Part shown: positions 34,308-44,000 of the stretch, piece after piece | Numbering within the stretch: position 1 is the first letter of the stretch | Layout of the letters: every line of letters starts with the position of its first letter | NCBI GenBank assembly: GCA_900315125.1 | Contig: OMXT01000008.1 | Span: 27,090 to 91,089 of the forward strand | Direction: 5' to 3' | Origin: an uncultured Eubacteriales bacterium | GTDB taxonomy: Bacteria; Bacillota; Clostridia; Peptostreptococcales; Anaerovoracaceae | DNA: 64,000 nucleotides | Notes under the pieces: model-generated | What the model was told of the DNA's origin: nothing | The model's database searches: none | What the model saw: only the letters and a program-made list of their open reading frames with translations | Made by a program: the position numbers and the translations under genes

Positions 34308-36137
34308 ATGTGCGGAATCGTAGGATATACGGGGCATGAGCAGGCCTGTCCCATCATCATAGACGGACTGAAGAAACTGGAATACCGGGGCTATGACAGC
34401 GCCGGCGTCGCCCTCGTAACGAGCCGGGGCATCAAGGTCCGCAAGAAGGCGGGCCGGATCGCCAATCTGGAGGAGAGCATCCGGGGAGAACGGATGGAAG
34501 GGACCACAGGGATCGGCCATACACGTTGGGCGACCCACGGGTCGCCCAACGATCTCAACGCCCATCCCCATATGAGCATGGGCGGACAGATCGCCATTGT
34601 CCACAACGGGATCATAGAAAACTACGCGGAGCTGCGGGAGGAACTGAAGAAGGACTACGGGATCGAGTTCATCTCCGATACAGATTCTGAGGTCATCGCC
34701 CAGCTCATCGGCGTCCTGTACGAGGGAAAACTGGAGGATGCTGTCTACGAGGCAGTGAGCCGCATGCGGGGCGCATACACATTTGCAGCCGTCGCGGCGG
34801 ATGAGCCGGAGAAGATGGTAGCCTATCGGAAAGACACGCCCCTCATCGCGGGCATCGGCAGAGACTGCAACTTTATTGCCAGCGACATGACCGCCCTGCT
34901 GAAGTACAGCAGCGACATCTACCTCATAGAAAATGACGAGATGGTCGTCTGTACACCCGACAAGATCCAGATATTCAACAAGGATCGCAAGCGCATGGAC
35001 CGTCAGGTGCTGAAGGTCACATGGAGCATGGAGGACGCGGAGAAGGGCGGCTATCAGCACTTCATGCTGAAGGAGATCAACGAGCAGCCCCGCGTCGTAA
35101 AGGAAACGCTGGAGCGCCGCCTGAACGCAGACGGAAAGATCCATCTTGACGGCATAGAGCTGACAGCGGAGGATCTCAGCAAATTCACCAAGATATACAT
35201 CGTTGCCTGCGGAACGGCTTATCACGCCGGCCTGGTGGGCAAGTACGCCATAGAAAAGTTCGCACGCATCCCGGTGGAAGTAGATATCGCTTCCGAATTC
35301 CGGTACAGAGATCCCTTTGTTGACGAAAATACGCTGTTCATCGCCATATCCCAGTCCGGGGAGACCCTGGACACGCTGATGTCCCTGCGGGAGGCTAAGA
35401 GCAAGGGCGCTCGGGTTCTGTCCGTCGTCAATGTGGTGGGCAGTTCCGTGGCAAGAGAATCCGACGACGTGTTCTACACTTGGGCGGGCCCGGAGATCGC
35501 CGTGGCCTCAACCAAGGCCTATACGACACAGCTCATATGCATGTATCTGCTGGCCCTCTACATGGGAACGCTCCGGGGCACCATCACAGAGGAATACTGC
35601 GATACGATCATCGGCGAACTGCGGCAGATGCCCGACAAGATCCAGCAGATCCTGGACGGATCCCATAAGATCGAATCCATCGCCAAATTACTGTATAACA
35701 GAAACTCCATCTTCTTCATCGGAAGAGGGGTGGATTCCGCCGTGGCATACGAGGGTTCCCTGAAGCTGAAGGAGATCTCCTACATCAATTCGTCCGCCAT
35801 CGCCGCGGGCGAACTGAAGCACGGGACCATCGCTCTCATGGAGCCGGATACCACGGTCATCGCACTGGCGACCCAGGACCGGCTGTTCGAGAAGATGTAT
35901 TCCAACATCGAGGAGGTCCGGGCCCGCCACGCCCACATCCTGTCCGTGGTAAAAGAGGGCAACAAGATGATCCGCAAGGTGAGCACCGACGTGATCTACA
36001 TCCCGGCCTGCGCCGACGAGGTGACGCCGATCCTGACCATCATCCCACTGCAGCTCTTCGCCTATTACGTGGCAAGGGAGCGGGGAGAGAACATCGACAA
36101 GCCCAGGAACCTTGCCAAGTCCGTTACGGTAGAATAG
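34308..36137 (+). CDS. glmS: Glutamine--fructose-6-phosphate aminotransferase
   Basis: 609 residues, full length for GlmS. The N-terminal glutaminase begins with the catalytic Cys after Met removal (MCGIVGYTG) and has GIGHTRWATHG. Two SIS isomerase domains follow (ACGTAYHAGLVG, ISQSGETLDT, and VDSAVAYEGSLKLKEISY), and the C-terminus is KSVTVE. It makes glucosamine-6-phosphate for cell wall and lipid sugars. It closes the cda cluster but glmM, which normally sits between cdaR and glmS, is absent. No glmS ribozyme core was recognised in the 24-nt upstream gap, which is too short for one. Confidence 0.97.
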   Translation: MCGIVGYTGHEQACPIIIDGLKKLEYRGYDSAGVALVTSRGIKVRKKAGRIANLEESIRGERMEGTTGIGHTRWATHGSPNDLNAHPHMSMGGQIAIVHNGIIENYAELREELKKDYGIEFISDTDSEVIAQLIGVLYEGKLEDAVYEAVSRMRGAYTFAAVAADEPEKMVAYRKDTPLIAGIGRDCNFIASDMTALLKYSSDIYLIENDEMVVCTPDKIQIFNKDRKRMDRQVLKVTWSMEDAEKGGYQHFMLKEINEQPRVVKETLERRLNADGKIHLDGIELTAEDLSKFTKIYIVACGTAYHAGLVGKYAIEKFARIPVEVDIASEFRYRDPFVDENTLFIAISQSGETLDTLMSLREAKSKGARVLSVVNVVGSSVARESDDVFYTWAGPEIAVASTKAYTTQLICMYLLALYMGTLRGTITEEYCDTIIGELRQMPDKIQQILDGSHKIESIAKLLYNRNSIFFIGRGVDSAVAYEGSLKLKEISYINSSAIAAGELKHGTIALMEPDTTVIALATQDRLFEKMYSNIEEVRARHAHILSVVKEGNKMIRKVSTDVIYIPACADEVTPILTIIPLQLFAYYVARERGENIDKPRNLAKSVTVE

Positions 36138-36139
36138 GG

Positions 36140-36158
36140 GGAACAAAGCCCTGACCGG
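36140..36158 (+). repeat. Short dispersed repeat, exact copy after glmS
   Basis: GGAACAAAGCCCTGACCGG, 3 nt after the glmS stop. The same 19-mer occurs inverted inside dnaE at 44464-44482, with near copies at several other gene ends (see findings). Confidence 0.6.
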
Positions 36159-36193
36159 CTGCATCCCCGCATTTTTCAATCAGGAGGAATCAA

Positions 36194-37444
36194 TTGTCTA
36201 ATTACGATATTAAAGATATTTCACTGGCGCCTTCCGGCCACGTCAAGATCGACTGGGTACGGCACAACATGCCTTTGTTAAACGGCCTTGAGGAAGAGTT
36301 CCGCAAGACCCGACCTTTCGAGGGAGTCAGGATCTCCCTGTCCGTTCACCTGGAGGCCAAGACCGCCTATCTCTGCCTCGTGCTGGCAGCGGGCGGCGCC
36401 CAGATGTCCGTTACCGGGAGCAACGTCCTGTCGACCCAGGACGATGTGGCCGCAGCGCTGGCAGATGACGGCCTTTCCGTATTTGCCGTCCACGGCGAAA
36501 GCGAGGAGTCCTATGCCCGTCATATCGAGATGTGCCTGGAGCACAAGCCCAACATCATCATCGATGACGGCGGCGATCTGGTGGGCATGCTTCACACCAA
36601 GAGGCCGGATCTGGCAGAGGACGTCTGGGGCGGATGCGAGGAGACGACAACAGGGGTGATCCGCCTGAAGGCCATGGAAGCGGAAGGGATTCTGAAGTTC
36701 CCCATGGTGGCTGTCAACGACGCGGACTGCAAGCACCTGTTCGACAACCGGTACGGCACAGGCCAGTCCGTCTGGGACAGCATCATGAGAAATACGAACC
36801 TGATCGTAGCGGCTAAGACTGTTGTGGTCGTGGGCTACGGCTGGTGCGGCAGAGGCATCGCCATGAGAGCGGATGCGCTGGGCGCCCGGGTCATCGTCAC
36901 AGAAGTCAATCCGGTCAAGGCCATCGAAGCGCGCATGGACGGCTATTCTGTCATGACCATGGCGGAGGCAGCGCCCCTGGGCGATATCTTCGTTTCCGCT
37001 ACGGGCTGCTGCAAGACCATAACCGTTGAGCATATGCTGACCATGAAAGACGGGGCCATCCTGACCAATGCCGGCCATTTCAACTGCGAAGTGGATATGG
37101 AAGCGCTGGAGAAGGCAGCGGTCAGCAAGCATGAGACTCGTGCAAACATCATGGGATATGAGCTGAGCAACGGCAAGCTTGTGAATGTCATCGCCGAAGG
37201 ACGGCTTGTCAATATCGCCGCGGCGGACGGACATCCGGCGGAGATCATGGATATGAGTTTCGCCGTTCAGGCGCTGTCAGCCATGTATATCAAGGAGCAT
37301 TATAAGGAACTGGAGAACCGGGTCATCGACGTCAGCGGCGAGATCGACGAGCGGGTGGCAAGACGGAAGCTGGACGCATGGGGCATTCAGATCGATACAC
37401 TGACACCGGAGCAGGAGGAGTACCTGCACAGCTGGGATCTGTAG
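36194..37444 (+). CDS. ahcY: Adenosylhomocysteinase (SAH hydrolase)
   Basis: 416 residues, the compact bacterial form. It cleaves S-adenosylhomocysteine to adenosine and homocysteine, removing the product inhibitor of SAM methyltransferases. Signatures: VNDADCKHLFDNRYGTGQS near residue 180 and the NAD loop VVVVGYGWCGRG (about residues 210-222). The start is TTG with AGGAGG eight bases upstream. The activity fits with the SAM-consuming and methyltransfer enzymes elsewhere in the window. Followed by a YwlG-like gene after 172 bp. Confidence 0.94.
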   Translation: MSNYDIKDISLAPSGHVKIDWVRHNMPLLNGLEEEFRKTRPFEGVRISLSVHLEAKTAYLCLVLAAGGAQMSVTGSNVLSTQDDVAAALADDGLSVFAVHGESEESYARHIEMCLEHKPNIIIDDGGDLVGMLHTKRPDLAEDVWGGCEETTTGVIRLKAMEAEGILKFPMVAVNDADCKHLFDNRYGTGQSVWDSIMRNTNLIVAAKTVVVVGYGWCGRGIAMRADALGARVIVTEVNPVKAIEARMDGYSVMTMAEAAPLGDIFVSATGCCKTITVEHMLTMKDGAILTNAGHFNCEVDMEALEKAAVSKHETRANIMGYELSNGKLVNVIAEGRLVNIAAADGHPAEIMDMSFAVQALSAMYIKEHYKELENRVIDVSGEIDERVARRKLDAWGIQIDTLTPEQEEYLHSWDL

Positions 37445-37577
37445 GAATTCCGACGGAAGCGGGCCCCGGCGCGTCAGGGCGGCGGGCCAGGATCCTGCAG
37501 GGCAGAGGTACGCTGCCAGACACGGGCAGCGCAATCCCGGTTATCCGGCGAGCGATCGCCTAATTGCGATAATATAC

Positions 37578-37596
37578 GCGCCTGACCGTCAGGCGC
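37578..37596. promoter_or_regulatory. Perfect 19-bp palindrome before the YwlG-like gene
   Basis: GCGCCTGACCGTCAGGCGC: nine-base arms around one base, 20 nt upstream of the ATG. It could be an operator or an RNA stem close to the ribosome site. Confidence 0.5.
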
Positions 37597-37616
37597 AGAA
37601 GAGGAGGTAAGGATAT

Positions 37617-38204
37617 ATGACTTATGACGACATCAGAGAACAGGCTGCCGCAGCAGCGAAGGAACTGCTGGATGTGGCGAGACTGAAGAAGGGGGACATC
37701 TTCGTGATCGGATGCTCTTCCAGTGAGATCAAGGGAAAACACATCGGAAAGGACAGCGACATCAACGCGGCGAAAGCCGTGTACGACGGGATCTATCCCC
37801 TGCTGAAGGAGAGAGGCATCTATCTGGCGGCTCAGTGCTGCGAGCACCTGAACCGGGCGATCATTACCGAGGAAGCGGCGCTGCTCCCCGGAACAGAGAT
37901 CTGCAATGTAGTGCCTCAGATGCACGCGGGCGGGTCTTTCGCCATGACCGTATACCAGAACGCAGAGCATCCGGTAGCAGTGGAGCATATTAAAGCAGCG
38001 GCGGGCATGGACATCGGCGATACGCTCATCGGCATGCATCTTAGGGATGTAGCCGTACCGGTCCGTATTTCCGTCAAGGAGATCGGGCACGCTCATGTGG
38101 TCTGCGCCCGGACAAGGCCCAAGTTCATCGGCGGCAAGCGGGCCGTATACGACGACGTACTGTCCGGCGGGGATATCCCGAGGCCGGAGGTCGACAATAA
38201 ATAA
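37617..38204 (+). CDS. YwlG/TIGR01440-family protein
   Basis: 195 residues, a conserved protein of Bacillota (DUF436, YwlG). Recognised by VIGCSSSEIKGKHIGKDSD, AAQCCEHLNRAI and VPQMHAGGSFAM. The function is not established; the conserved Cys, His and Glu suggest a thiol- or metal-linked role. AGGAGG lies 8 nt before the ATG. Same strand as ahcY and gltX, with a hairpin after its stop. Confidence 0.85.
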   Translation: MTYDDIREQAAAAAKELLDVARLKKGDIFVIGCSSSEIKGKHIGKDSDINAAKAVYDGIYPLLKERGIYLAAQCCEHLNRAIITEEAALLPGTEICNVVPQMHAGGSFAMTVYQNAEHPVAVEHIKAAAGMDIGDTLIGMHLRDVAVPVRISVKEIGHAHVVCARTRPKFIGGKRAVYDDVLSGGDIPRPEVDNK

Positions 38205-38214
38205 TATCAGTTCA

Positions 38215-38244
38215 GCTCAGCAAGTCCGGCGCGGCTTGCTGAGC
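38215..38244 (+). terminator. Hairpin after the YwlG-like gene
   Basis: Perfect arms GCTCAGCAAG / CTTGCTGAGC with a 10-nt loop, 11 nt after the stop, without a U-run. An inverted short-repeat copy (CAGGGCTTTGTTCC, 38262-38275) follows. Confidence 0.55.
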
Positions 38245-38319
38245 CTGCGTTAACAGACAGACAGGGCTTTGTTCCAGGCCCTGGTTCCGGCGGCGCCGGA
38301 TCTATAACAAGGAGGAAGC

Positions 38320-39999
38320 ATGGATTACAACAGACTGGCCGGGCTTTTGTTCCCGGAGATCACCAAGACACCCGAGGATTATGAGGCGATGTATCCGCCG
38401 AGGGATCTCCCTGAGGGCGCCATGGTGACGAGGCTTGGACCGAGCCCCACGGGATTTATTCACCTGGGCAATCTTTACGGCGCGTTCGTGGACGAGCGGC
38501 TGGCTCACCAGAGCGGCGGCGTATTTTACCTGCGCATTGAGGACACCGATGATAAGCGCTATGTTGAAGGCGCGGTGGAGACGGTCATCAACTCCCTGAA
38601 GTTCTTCGGAATCCAGTTCGACGAAGGCGCGACCATGGACGGGGATATCGGCGACTACGGCGATTACACCCAGAGTCACAGGGGACCGATCTACCAGTGC
38701 TTCGCGAAGAAGCTGGTCTCTGAGGGCAAAGCCTATCCCTGCTTCCTTACGGAAGATGAGATTGCAGCGATCCGTGAAAAGCAGGAGGCGGAGCAGATTA
38801 ACCCTGGTATCTACGGCGAATACGCGGCCTGCAGGGACTGGACTCTGGAGCAGGTGGAAGAGGCGCTGGCTGCGGGCAAGCCCTATGTTATCCGCCTTCG
38901 TTCGGACGGGAAACCGGCGGAGAAGGTTGTTGGAGACGATGGTATTGAGAAAGAAGTGGTTCGCCGCGTCAAGGTGAAGGACGCTATCCGGGGCACGCTG
39001 AGCTTTCCTGAGAATTACATGGATACGGTTATCCTGAAGACTACCGGCATCCCCACATACCATTTCGCCCACGTTGTGGATGACCACCTGATGCGGACGA
39101 CACATGTTGTCCGGGGCGCCGAGTGGCTCAGCTCTCTGCCCATCCATGTGGAGCTGTTCGAAAAGCTGGGATGGGAGATGCCGGTATACTGCCATACCGC
39201 CCAGCTCATGAAGATCGGCGAGGACGGCAACAAGCGCAAGCTGAGCAAGCGGAAGGATCCGGAGCTGAGCCTGGACTATTACAGGGATCAGGGATACCAT
39301 CCGGCAGCGGTGCGGGAGTATCTTCTAACCATTTTGAATTCCAATTTTGAGGAGTGGCGGGCGGCAAACCCGGACGCGCCCATCGACGACTTCCAGTTCA
39401 CGACGAAGAAGATGAGCAACTCCGGCGCGCTGTTCGACCTGAATAAGCTGAACGACGTTTCCAAGGACGTGCTGCTGCGCATCCCGGCGGCGGATCTCTA
39501 CGAGTTCCTCCGGGACTGGGCGGCGGAGTTCGCGCCGGAATATAATTATATGTTCGAAGACCGGGATTACATGCTGAAGATCCTGGATCTGGGACGGCAG
39601 GACCGCAAGCCGCGGAAAGACCTGGTCTATGCCCGCCAGATCATCGGGTTTATCGGTTATTTCTGGGATGAGCTCTATAAAGTGGAAGATCCGATCCCTG
39701 CAGAGGTTTCTGAGGAAGACCGGGTGCAGATCCTGGAGAAGTATCTGGCGACCTATGATCATTCCGACGATCAGAGCCAGTGGTTCGACAAGATCCGGGC
39801 TATTGCCGTGGACCTTGGCTACGCGGCGAAGCCCAAGGATTATAAGAAGAATCCCGACGACTATAAAGGCCACGTTGGCCATGTGAGCACGGTGATCCGC
39901 ATCGCGCTGATGGGCCGCGCCCAGTCGCCGGATGTCTGGACCATCCAGCAGATCATGGGCGAGGAGAAGACCCGGGCCCGGATCCAGGGGGCAATCTGA
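38320..39999 (+). CDS. gltX: Glutamyl-tRNA synthetase
   Basis: 559 residues. Class I synthetase: the HIGH motif appears as GPSPTGFIHLGNLYG (about residues 37-51, variant HLGN), the KMSKS motif as KLSKRKDPE (about residue 307), with a C-terminal anticodon-binding domain. It charges tRNA-Glu and, in many Bacillota, also tRNA-Gln for later amidation; discrimination cannot be judged here. At 559 residues it is longer than the common ~485-residue form, matching a longer clostridial subgroup. AGGAGG precedes the ATG. Confidence 0.93.
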   Translation: MDYNRLAGLLFPEITKTPEDYEAMYPPRDLPEGAMVTRLGPSPTGFIHLGNLYGAFVDERLAHQSGGVFYLRIEDTDDKRYVEGAVETVINSLKFFGIQFDEGATMDGDIGDYGDYTQSHRGPIYQCFAKKLVSEGKAYPCFLTEDEIAAIREKQEAEQINPGIYGEYAACRDWTLEQVEEALAAGKPYVIRLRSDGKPAEKVVGDDGIEKEVVRRVKVKDAIRGTLSFPENYMDTVILKTTGIPTYHFAHVVDDHLMRTTHVVRGAEWLSSLPIHVELFEKLGWEMPVYCHTAQLMKIGEDGNKRKLSKRKDPELSLDYYRDQGYHPAAVREYLLTILNSNFEEWRAANPDAPIDDFQFTTKKMSNSGALFDLNKLNDVSKDVLLRIPAADLYEFLRDWAAEFAPEYNYMFEDRDYMLKILDLGRQDRKPRKDLVYARQIIGFIGYFWDELYKVEDPIPAEVSEEDRVQILEKYLATYDHSDDQSQWFDKIRAIAVDLGYAAKPKDYKKNPDDYKGHVGHVSTVIRIALMGRAQSPDVWTIQQIMGEEKTRARIQGAI

Positions 40000-40118
40000 T
40001 TGGCCGGTTTGGCAGGCGGCGGTTTGAGCAGTGCGGCGGTTTGGCAGGCGGTCCGATCAGCGGCGGTCGGCTGCGGCTGCTGTTTGTTCGCCTGCGGTTT
40101 AGACCGCCGAAATGGCAG
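40000..40118. other. Low-complexity spacer after gltX
   Basis: GC-rich stretch of irregular repeats of GGCGG, GGTTTG and CAGGCGG between the gltX stop and the first repeat module. No gene or named signal seen. Confidence 0.5.
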
Positions 40119-40471
40119 AAGTTCTATCAAAATGCGGATTTCTCGCAAAAAAATATACTTCGCTTGAGCCGCAGGAGGCAAAAGTTCTATCAAAATGCCA
40201 ATTCCCTGCAAAAAAATATACTCTGCCTGCTGTTATCCGGGTCGATAATAGAAAGAATCCGGACTTTCTGAATAATCATGCGTTAAAGCGTGCTGTTTAT
40301 GCAGAAGAATGGTGTTGAAATGCGCCGCAGCGCGCCGCATAACCGGCCGAGTTCTATCAATCGAGGCAGGATGTGCAAAATGATATACTCAGACGAAATC
40401 ACGCCGATCAAAAGTTCTATCAAAAGTGCTGATCGAGCGAGAAAAATATAACTTTTGATCTGATTCGTACC
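40119..40471 (+). repeat. Five-unit half-site module, copy A (third unit lost)
   Basis: Units at 40119-40160, 40182-40223, 40349-40390 and 40412-40454. Each starts with AAGTTCTATC (unit 3 GAGTTCTATC) and ends with ATATACTT/ATATACTC or ATATAACTT. Starts are 63, 167 and 63 nt apart. The end tag TGATCTGATTCGTACC is at 40456-40471, one base after the last unit. The 125 nt between units 2 and 3 contain no clear half-sites. Lies between the convergent gltX and the small minus-strand gene. Copy A differs from the others by C in the left half-site. Confidence 0.85.
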
Positions 40472-40522
40472 AATACGGTACCAAACAGTCTCCGCAGGCA
40501 ATGAATACTAATACAAATACAG

Positions 40523-40547
40523 GGGCTGCCTCATTATGAGGCAGCCC
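40523..40547 (-). terminator. Terminator of the small minus-strand gene
   Basis: Perfect 25-nt palindrome with arms GGGCTGCCTCAT / ATGAGGCAGCCC. Read on the minus strand it is 43 nt past the stop and followed by a T-rich tract (CTGTATTTGTATT). Confidence 0.8.
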
Positions 40548-40589
40548 TTCGCCGTCAGGACGTAGATGATCATTAAGTTCCCTACGTGA

Positions 40590-40832
40590 TCAGAACTTCT
40601 TGCTGTACTGGTTGGCGATGTCGTAATCTTCCAGTGCCTTGTGCAGCGTGGCGACCTGATCTTTAATATAGCTTACTACTTCGGACTCGGATACGTCCAT
40701 GCCATGACCCTGCATGTAGAGCTTCATGGATTCACGGATGACGATGTAGCATACTTCATTATCGACACCGTCGATGACCATGTTGTTTACAGCATTGGCG
40801 TAAGCCTTCCGAAGCATTTCTTTCTTGTCCAT
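40590..40832 (-). CDS. Small conserved-looking protein of unknown function
   Basis: 80 residues, mostly predicted alpha-helical and acidic (MDKKEMLRKAYANAVNNMVI at the start, KALEDYDIANQYSKKF at the end). No motif, signal peptide or membrane segment. GGGAGG precedes the ATG at 40832; the longer frame upstream begins before this ribosome site. A TATAAT box on the minus strand (40874-40869) lies about 35 nt upstream, and a strong terminator follows, so it is probably a real single-gene transcript. I do not recognise the family. Confidence 0.7.
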   Translation of the reverse strand: MDKKEMLRKAYANAVNNMVIDGVDNEVCYIVIRESMKLYMQGHGMDVSESEVVSYIKDQVATLHKALEDYDIANQYSKKF

Positions 40833-40883
40833 AATTTTAAACCTCCCTGATGATGTTAACGGATTACAATTATATCGTTTCAC

Positions 40884-41096
40884 ACTAAAATCATATTAAC
40901 ATTAATAACAGAACATTGCAACGATTAACGAAGGTTTAGGTAAAGGATCCCGCGGCGGCGCCGTCTGCGCGAACAAAGCCCCGACCGGCCCGATGCACGC
41001 TGCAGCGGACGGGCGTTCTGCCCTGTCCATACCCGGTCAATTGTGGTAGAATGAGACAAGAAGTTTTCGCCGCAGCGATAACAGTGAGGACAGTTT
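40884..41096. promoter_or_regulatory. Divergent spacer between the small gene and dnaE
   Basis: Contains a near copy of the short dispersed repeat (GAACAAAGCCCCGACCGG, 40971-40988) and a weak dnaE promoter candidate: TGTCCA, 17-bp spacer, TAGAAT about 45 nt before the ATG. The left half is AT-rich and would hold the minus-strand promoter. Confidence 0.45.
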
Positions 41097-44000
41097 ATGG
41101 CTTTTGCACACCTTCATGTACATACGGAATACAGCCTTCTGGACGGGGCGGCTCGGATAAAGGACGTGGTGGCCCGGGCGAAGGAACTGGGCATGGACGC
41201 TCTGGCGATCACGGATCACGGCGTCATGTTCGGCGTCATCGACTTCTGGCGGGAATGCCGGAAGCAGGGAATCCGGCCGGTGATCGGCTGTGAGGTCTAC
41301 ACGGCGGCCCGACGGATGGAGGACCGGGACCCGGTAAAGGACAAGTACCAGGGTCATCTTGTGCTGCTTGCGGAATCCAACGAGGGCTATAAGAATCTCA
41401 TCAAGATCGTTTCCAAAGGATACACGGACGGCTTCTACTATAAACCCCGAATCGATAAGAGCGTGCTCCGGGAGCATTCGGAGGGGATCATCGCCCTGTC
41501 CGCCTGCCTGGCGGGCAAGGTCCAGAACTGTCTGCTGAACCGAGATTACCCGGGAGCGAAGAAGGAGGCGCTGGAGCTGCTGGACATCTTCGGACCGGAG
41601 CATTTCTATCTGGAGATCCAGGACCAGGGTCTGGAGGAGGAGAAGATGATCCGATCCAACCTCATCCGACTGAGCCGGGAGACGGGCATTCCTCTGGTGG
41701 CTACCAACGACGTCCACTATGTCAATCAGGAGGATGCGGAGGCACACGACGTGCTCCTTGCCATCCAGACGGCGACCAATATATATGACGAACATCGGAT
41801 GAAGTTCGCCACCGATCAGTTCTACCTGAAGAGCGAAGAGGAAATGAAGGCTTTGTTCCCGGATGTTCCCGAGGCGATAGAGAACACCGAGGCCATCGCG
41901 AACCGCTGCGACGTGGAATTCACCTTCGGCGAGTACCATCTGCCGGAGTTCACGCCCCCGGAGGGCATGACGAACCAGCAGTACCTGCGCCGGCTCTGCG
42001 CCGAGGGCATCCAGGGGCGGTATGACGAGGTCACAGAGGACCTGCAGCAGCGGCTGGACTACGAGCTGGGCGTCATCGAGTCCATGGGCTACGTGGAATA
42101 TTTCCTGATCGTCTGGGACTTCATCAATTACGCCAAGCGGAACGGGATCATGGTGGGGCCGGGCAGGGGCTCGGCGGCGGGGAGCCTGGTGGCTTACTGC
42201 CTGCACATCACCGATATCGATCCCATAAGATATAATCTGATCTTCGAGCGGTTCCTGAACCCGGAGCGGGTCAGCATGCCGGATATTGACGTGGACTTCT
42301 GCATCGAGCGGCGGGGCGAGGTCATAGAATACGTGCGCCGCAAGTACGGGAAGGACAATGTTTCGCAGATCATCACCTTCGGGACCATGAAGGCCAAGGC
42401 GGTGGTCCGGGACGTGGGACGGGCACTGGATCTGAGCTACGCCGACGCGGACCGGATCGCCAAGGCCATACCCTTCGACCTGCACATGACCATAGACAAG
42501 GCGCTGGAGACCAGCCCGGACCTGGCCCGCATGTATCGGGAGGATCCGGCCGTCCATAAGGTCATAGACATGTCCCGGAAGCTGGAGGGCATGCCCAGGC
42601 ACGCGTCCACCCACGCGGCGGGGGTCGTGATCTCGCGGCTGCCCCTGGATGAGTACGTGCCCCTTTATATGACGGACAAAGGCCTGGCTACCCAGTTTAA
42701 CATGACGACCATTGAGGAGCTCGGCCTTCTGAAAATGGACTTCCTCGGCCTGCGGAACCTTACGGTGATCCGGGACGCACTGGCTTTGATCGAGAGGGAT
42801 CACGGCGTCCGCATCGACTTCGCCCGGATGGGCTATGACGACCGGGCGGTCTACGACATGATCGCCGCCGGAAATACGGACGGCGTGTTCCAGCTGGAGA
42901 GTGGGGGCATGACCCAGTTCATGAAGAACCTGAAGCCCAGCTGCTTTGAGGATGTGGTGGCGGGCATTTCCCTGTACCGGCCCGGACCCATGGATTCTAT
43001 CCCGAAATATATCGCCAACAAGAAGGATCCCTCCCGGATCCAGTATGTGACGCCGGAGCTTGCTCCCATCCTGGACGTGACCTACGGCTGCCTGGTCTAC
43101 CAGGAGCAGGTCATGCAGATCGTCCGGGATCTGGCGGGATACAGCTACGGCCGCTCCGACCTGGTGCGCCGGGCCATGAGCAAGAAGAAGCAGGATGTTA
43201 TGATGGAGGAAAAGAAATACTTCATCTACGGCAAGGATGCTCCCGACGGCACGGTGGAGATTCAGGGCTGCGTGCGGAACGGGATCTCCGCGGAAGCGGC
43301 GGAATCCATATTCGCGGATATGGAGACCTTCGCTCAGTACGCCTTCAATAAGAGTCACGCGGCGGCCTACGCGGTGGTGGCATATGAGACGGGCTACCTG
43401 AAGAAGTATTATCCTACGGAATTTATGGCTGCGCTGCTTTCATCGGTGATGGGAGACACGGGCCAGACGTCCCGGTATATCCGCAACTGCGAGGAGATGG
43501 GGATTCAGGTGCTCCCGCCGGATGTGAATGAAAGTGATAAGAAATATACGGTAGTAAATGGGAAGATCCGATACGGTCTTCGAGGGGTGAAGAACGTTGG
43601 GGACAATGCCATAGACAATATCATAGAAGCCCGGGAGACCCGTGGCATGCCCCGGAGCATCTTCCAGTTCATCAACAATATCGATGTGACGGTGGTCAAT
43701 AAGAAGGCGGTGGAATCCCTGATCAAGGCGGGAGCACTGGACTGTTTTTCGCCCAACCGGGCCGCCCACCTGGCCATATATGAGCAGCTCATGAGTTCGG
43801 CCCAGAACGACGCGCGGAAGAACGTGGCGGGACAGATCTCGCTGTTCCAGACTCAGAGCGGGTCTATGGGGGCGGTGGAAGCCGCGGAGCGGCTTCCGGA
43901 CATCCAGAACTTTCCGCCCCGCATCCTGTTAGGTCTGGAAAAGGAGATGCTCGGTGTCTACATATCCGACCATCCGCTGAACGCCTATGCGGACAGGATC

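Noticed and set aside
40119-40471. CRISPR array
   Set aside because: Half-sites alternate as inverted pairs with two fixed distances, interiors recur in other modules rather than being unique spacers, and no cas genes are present.
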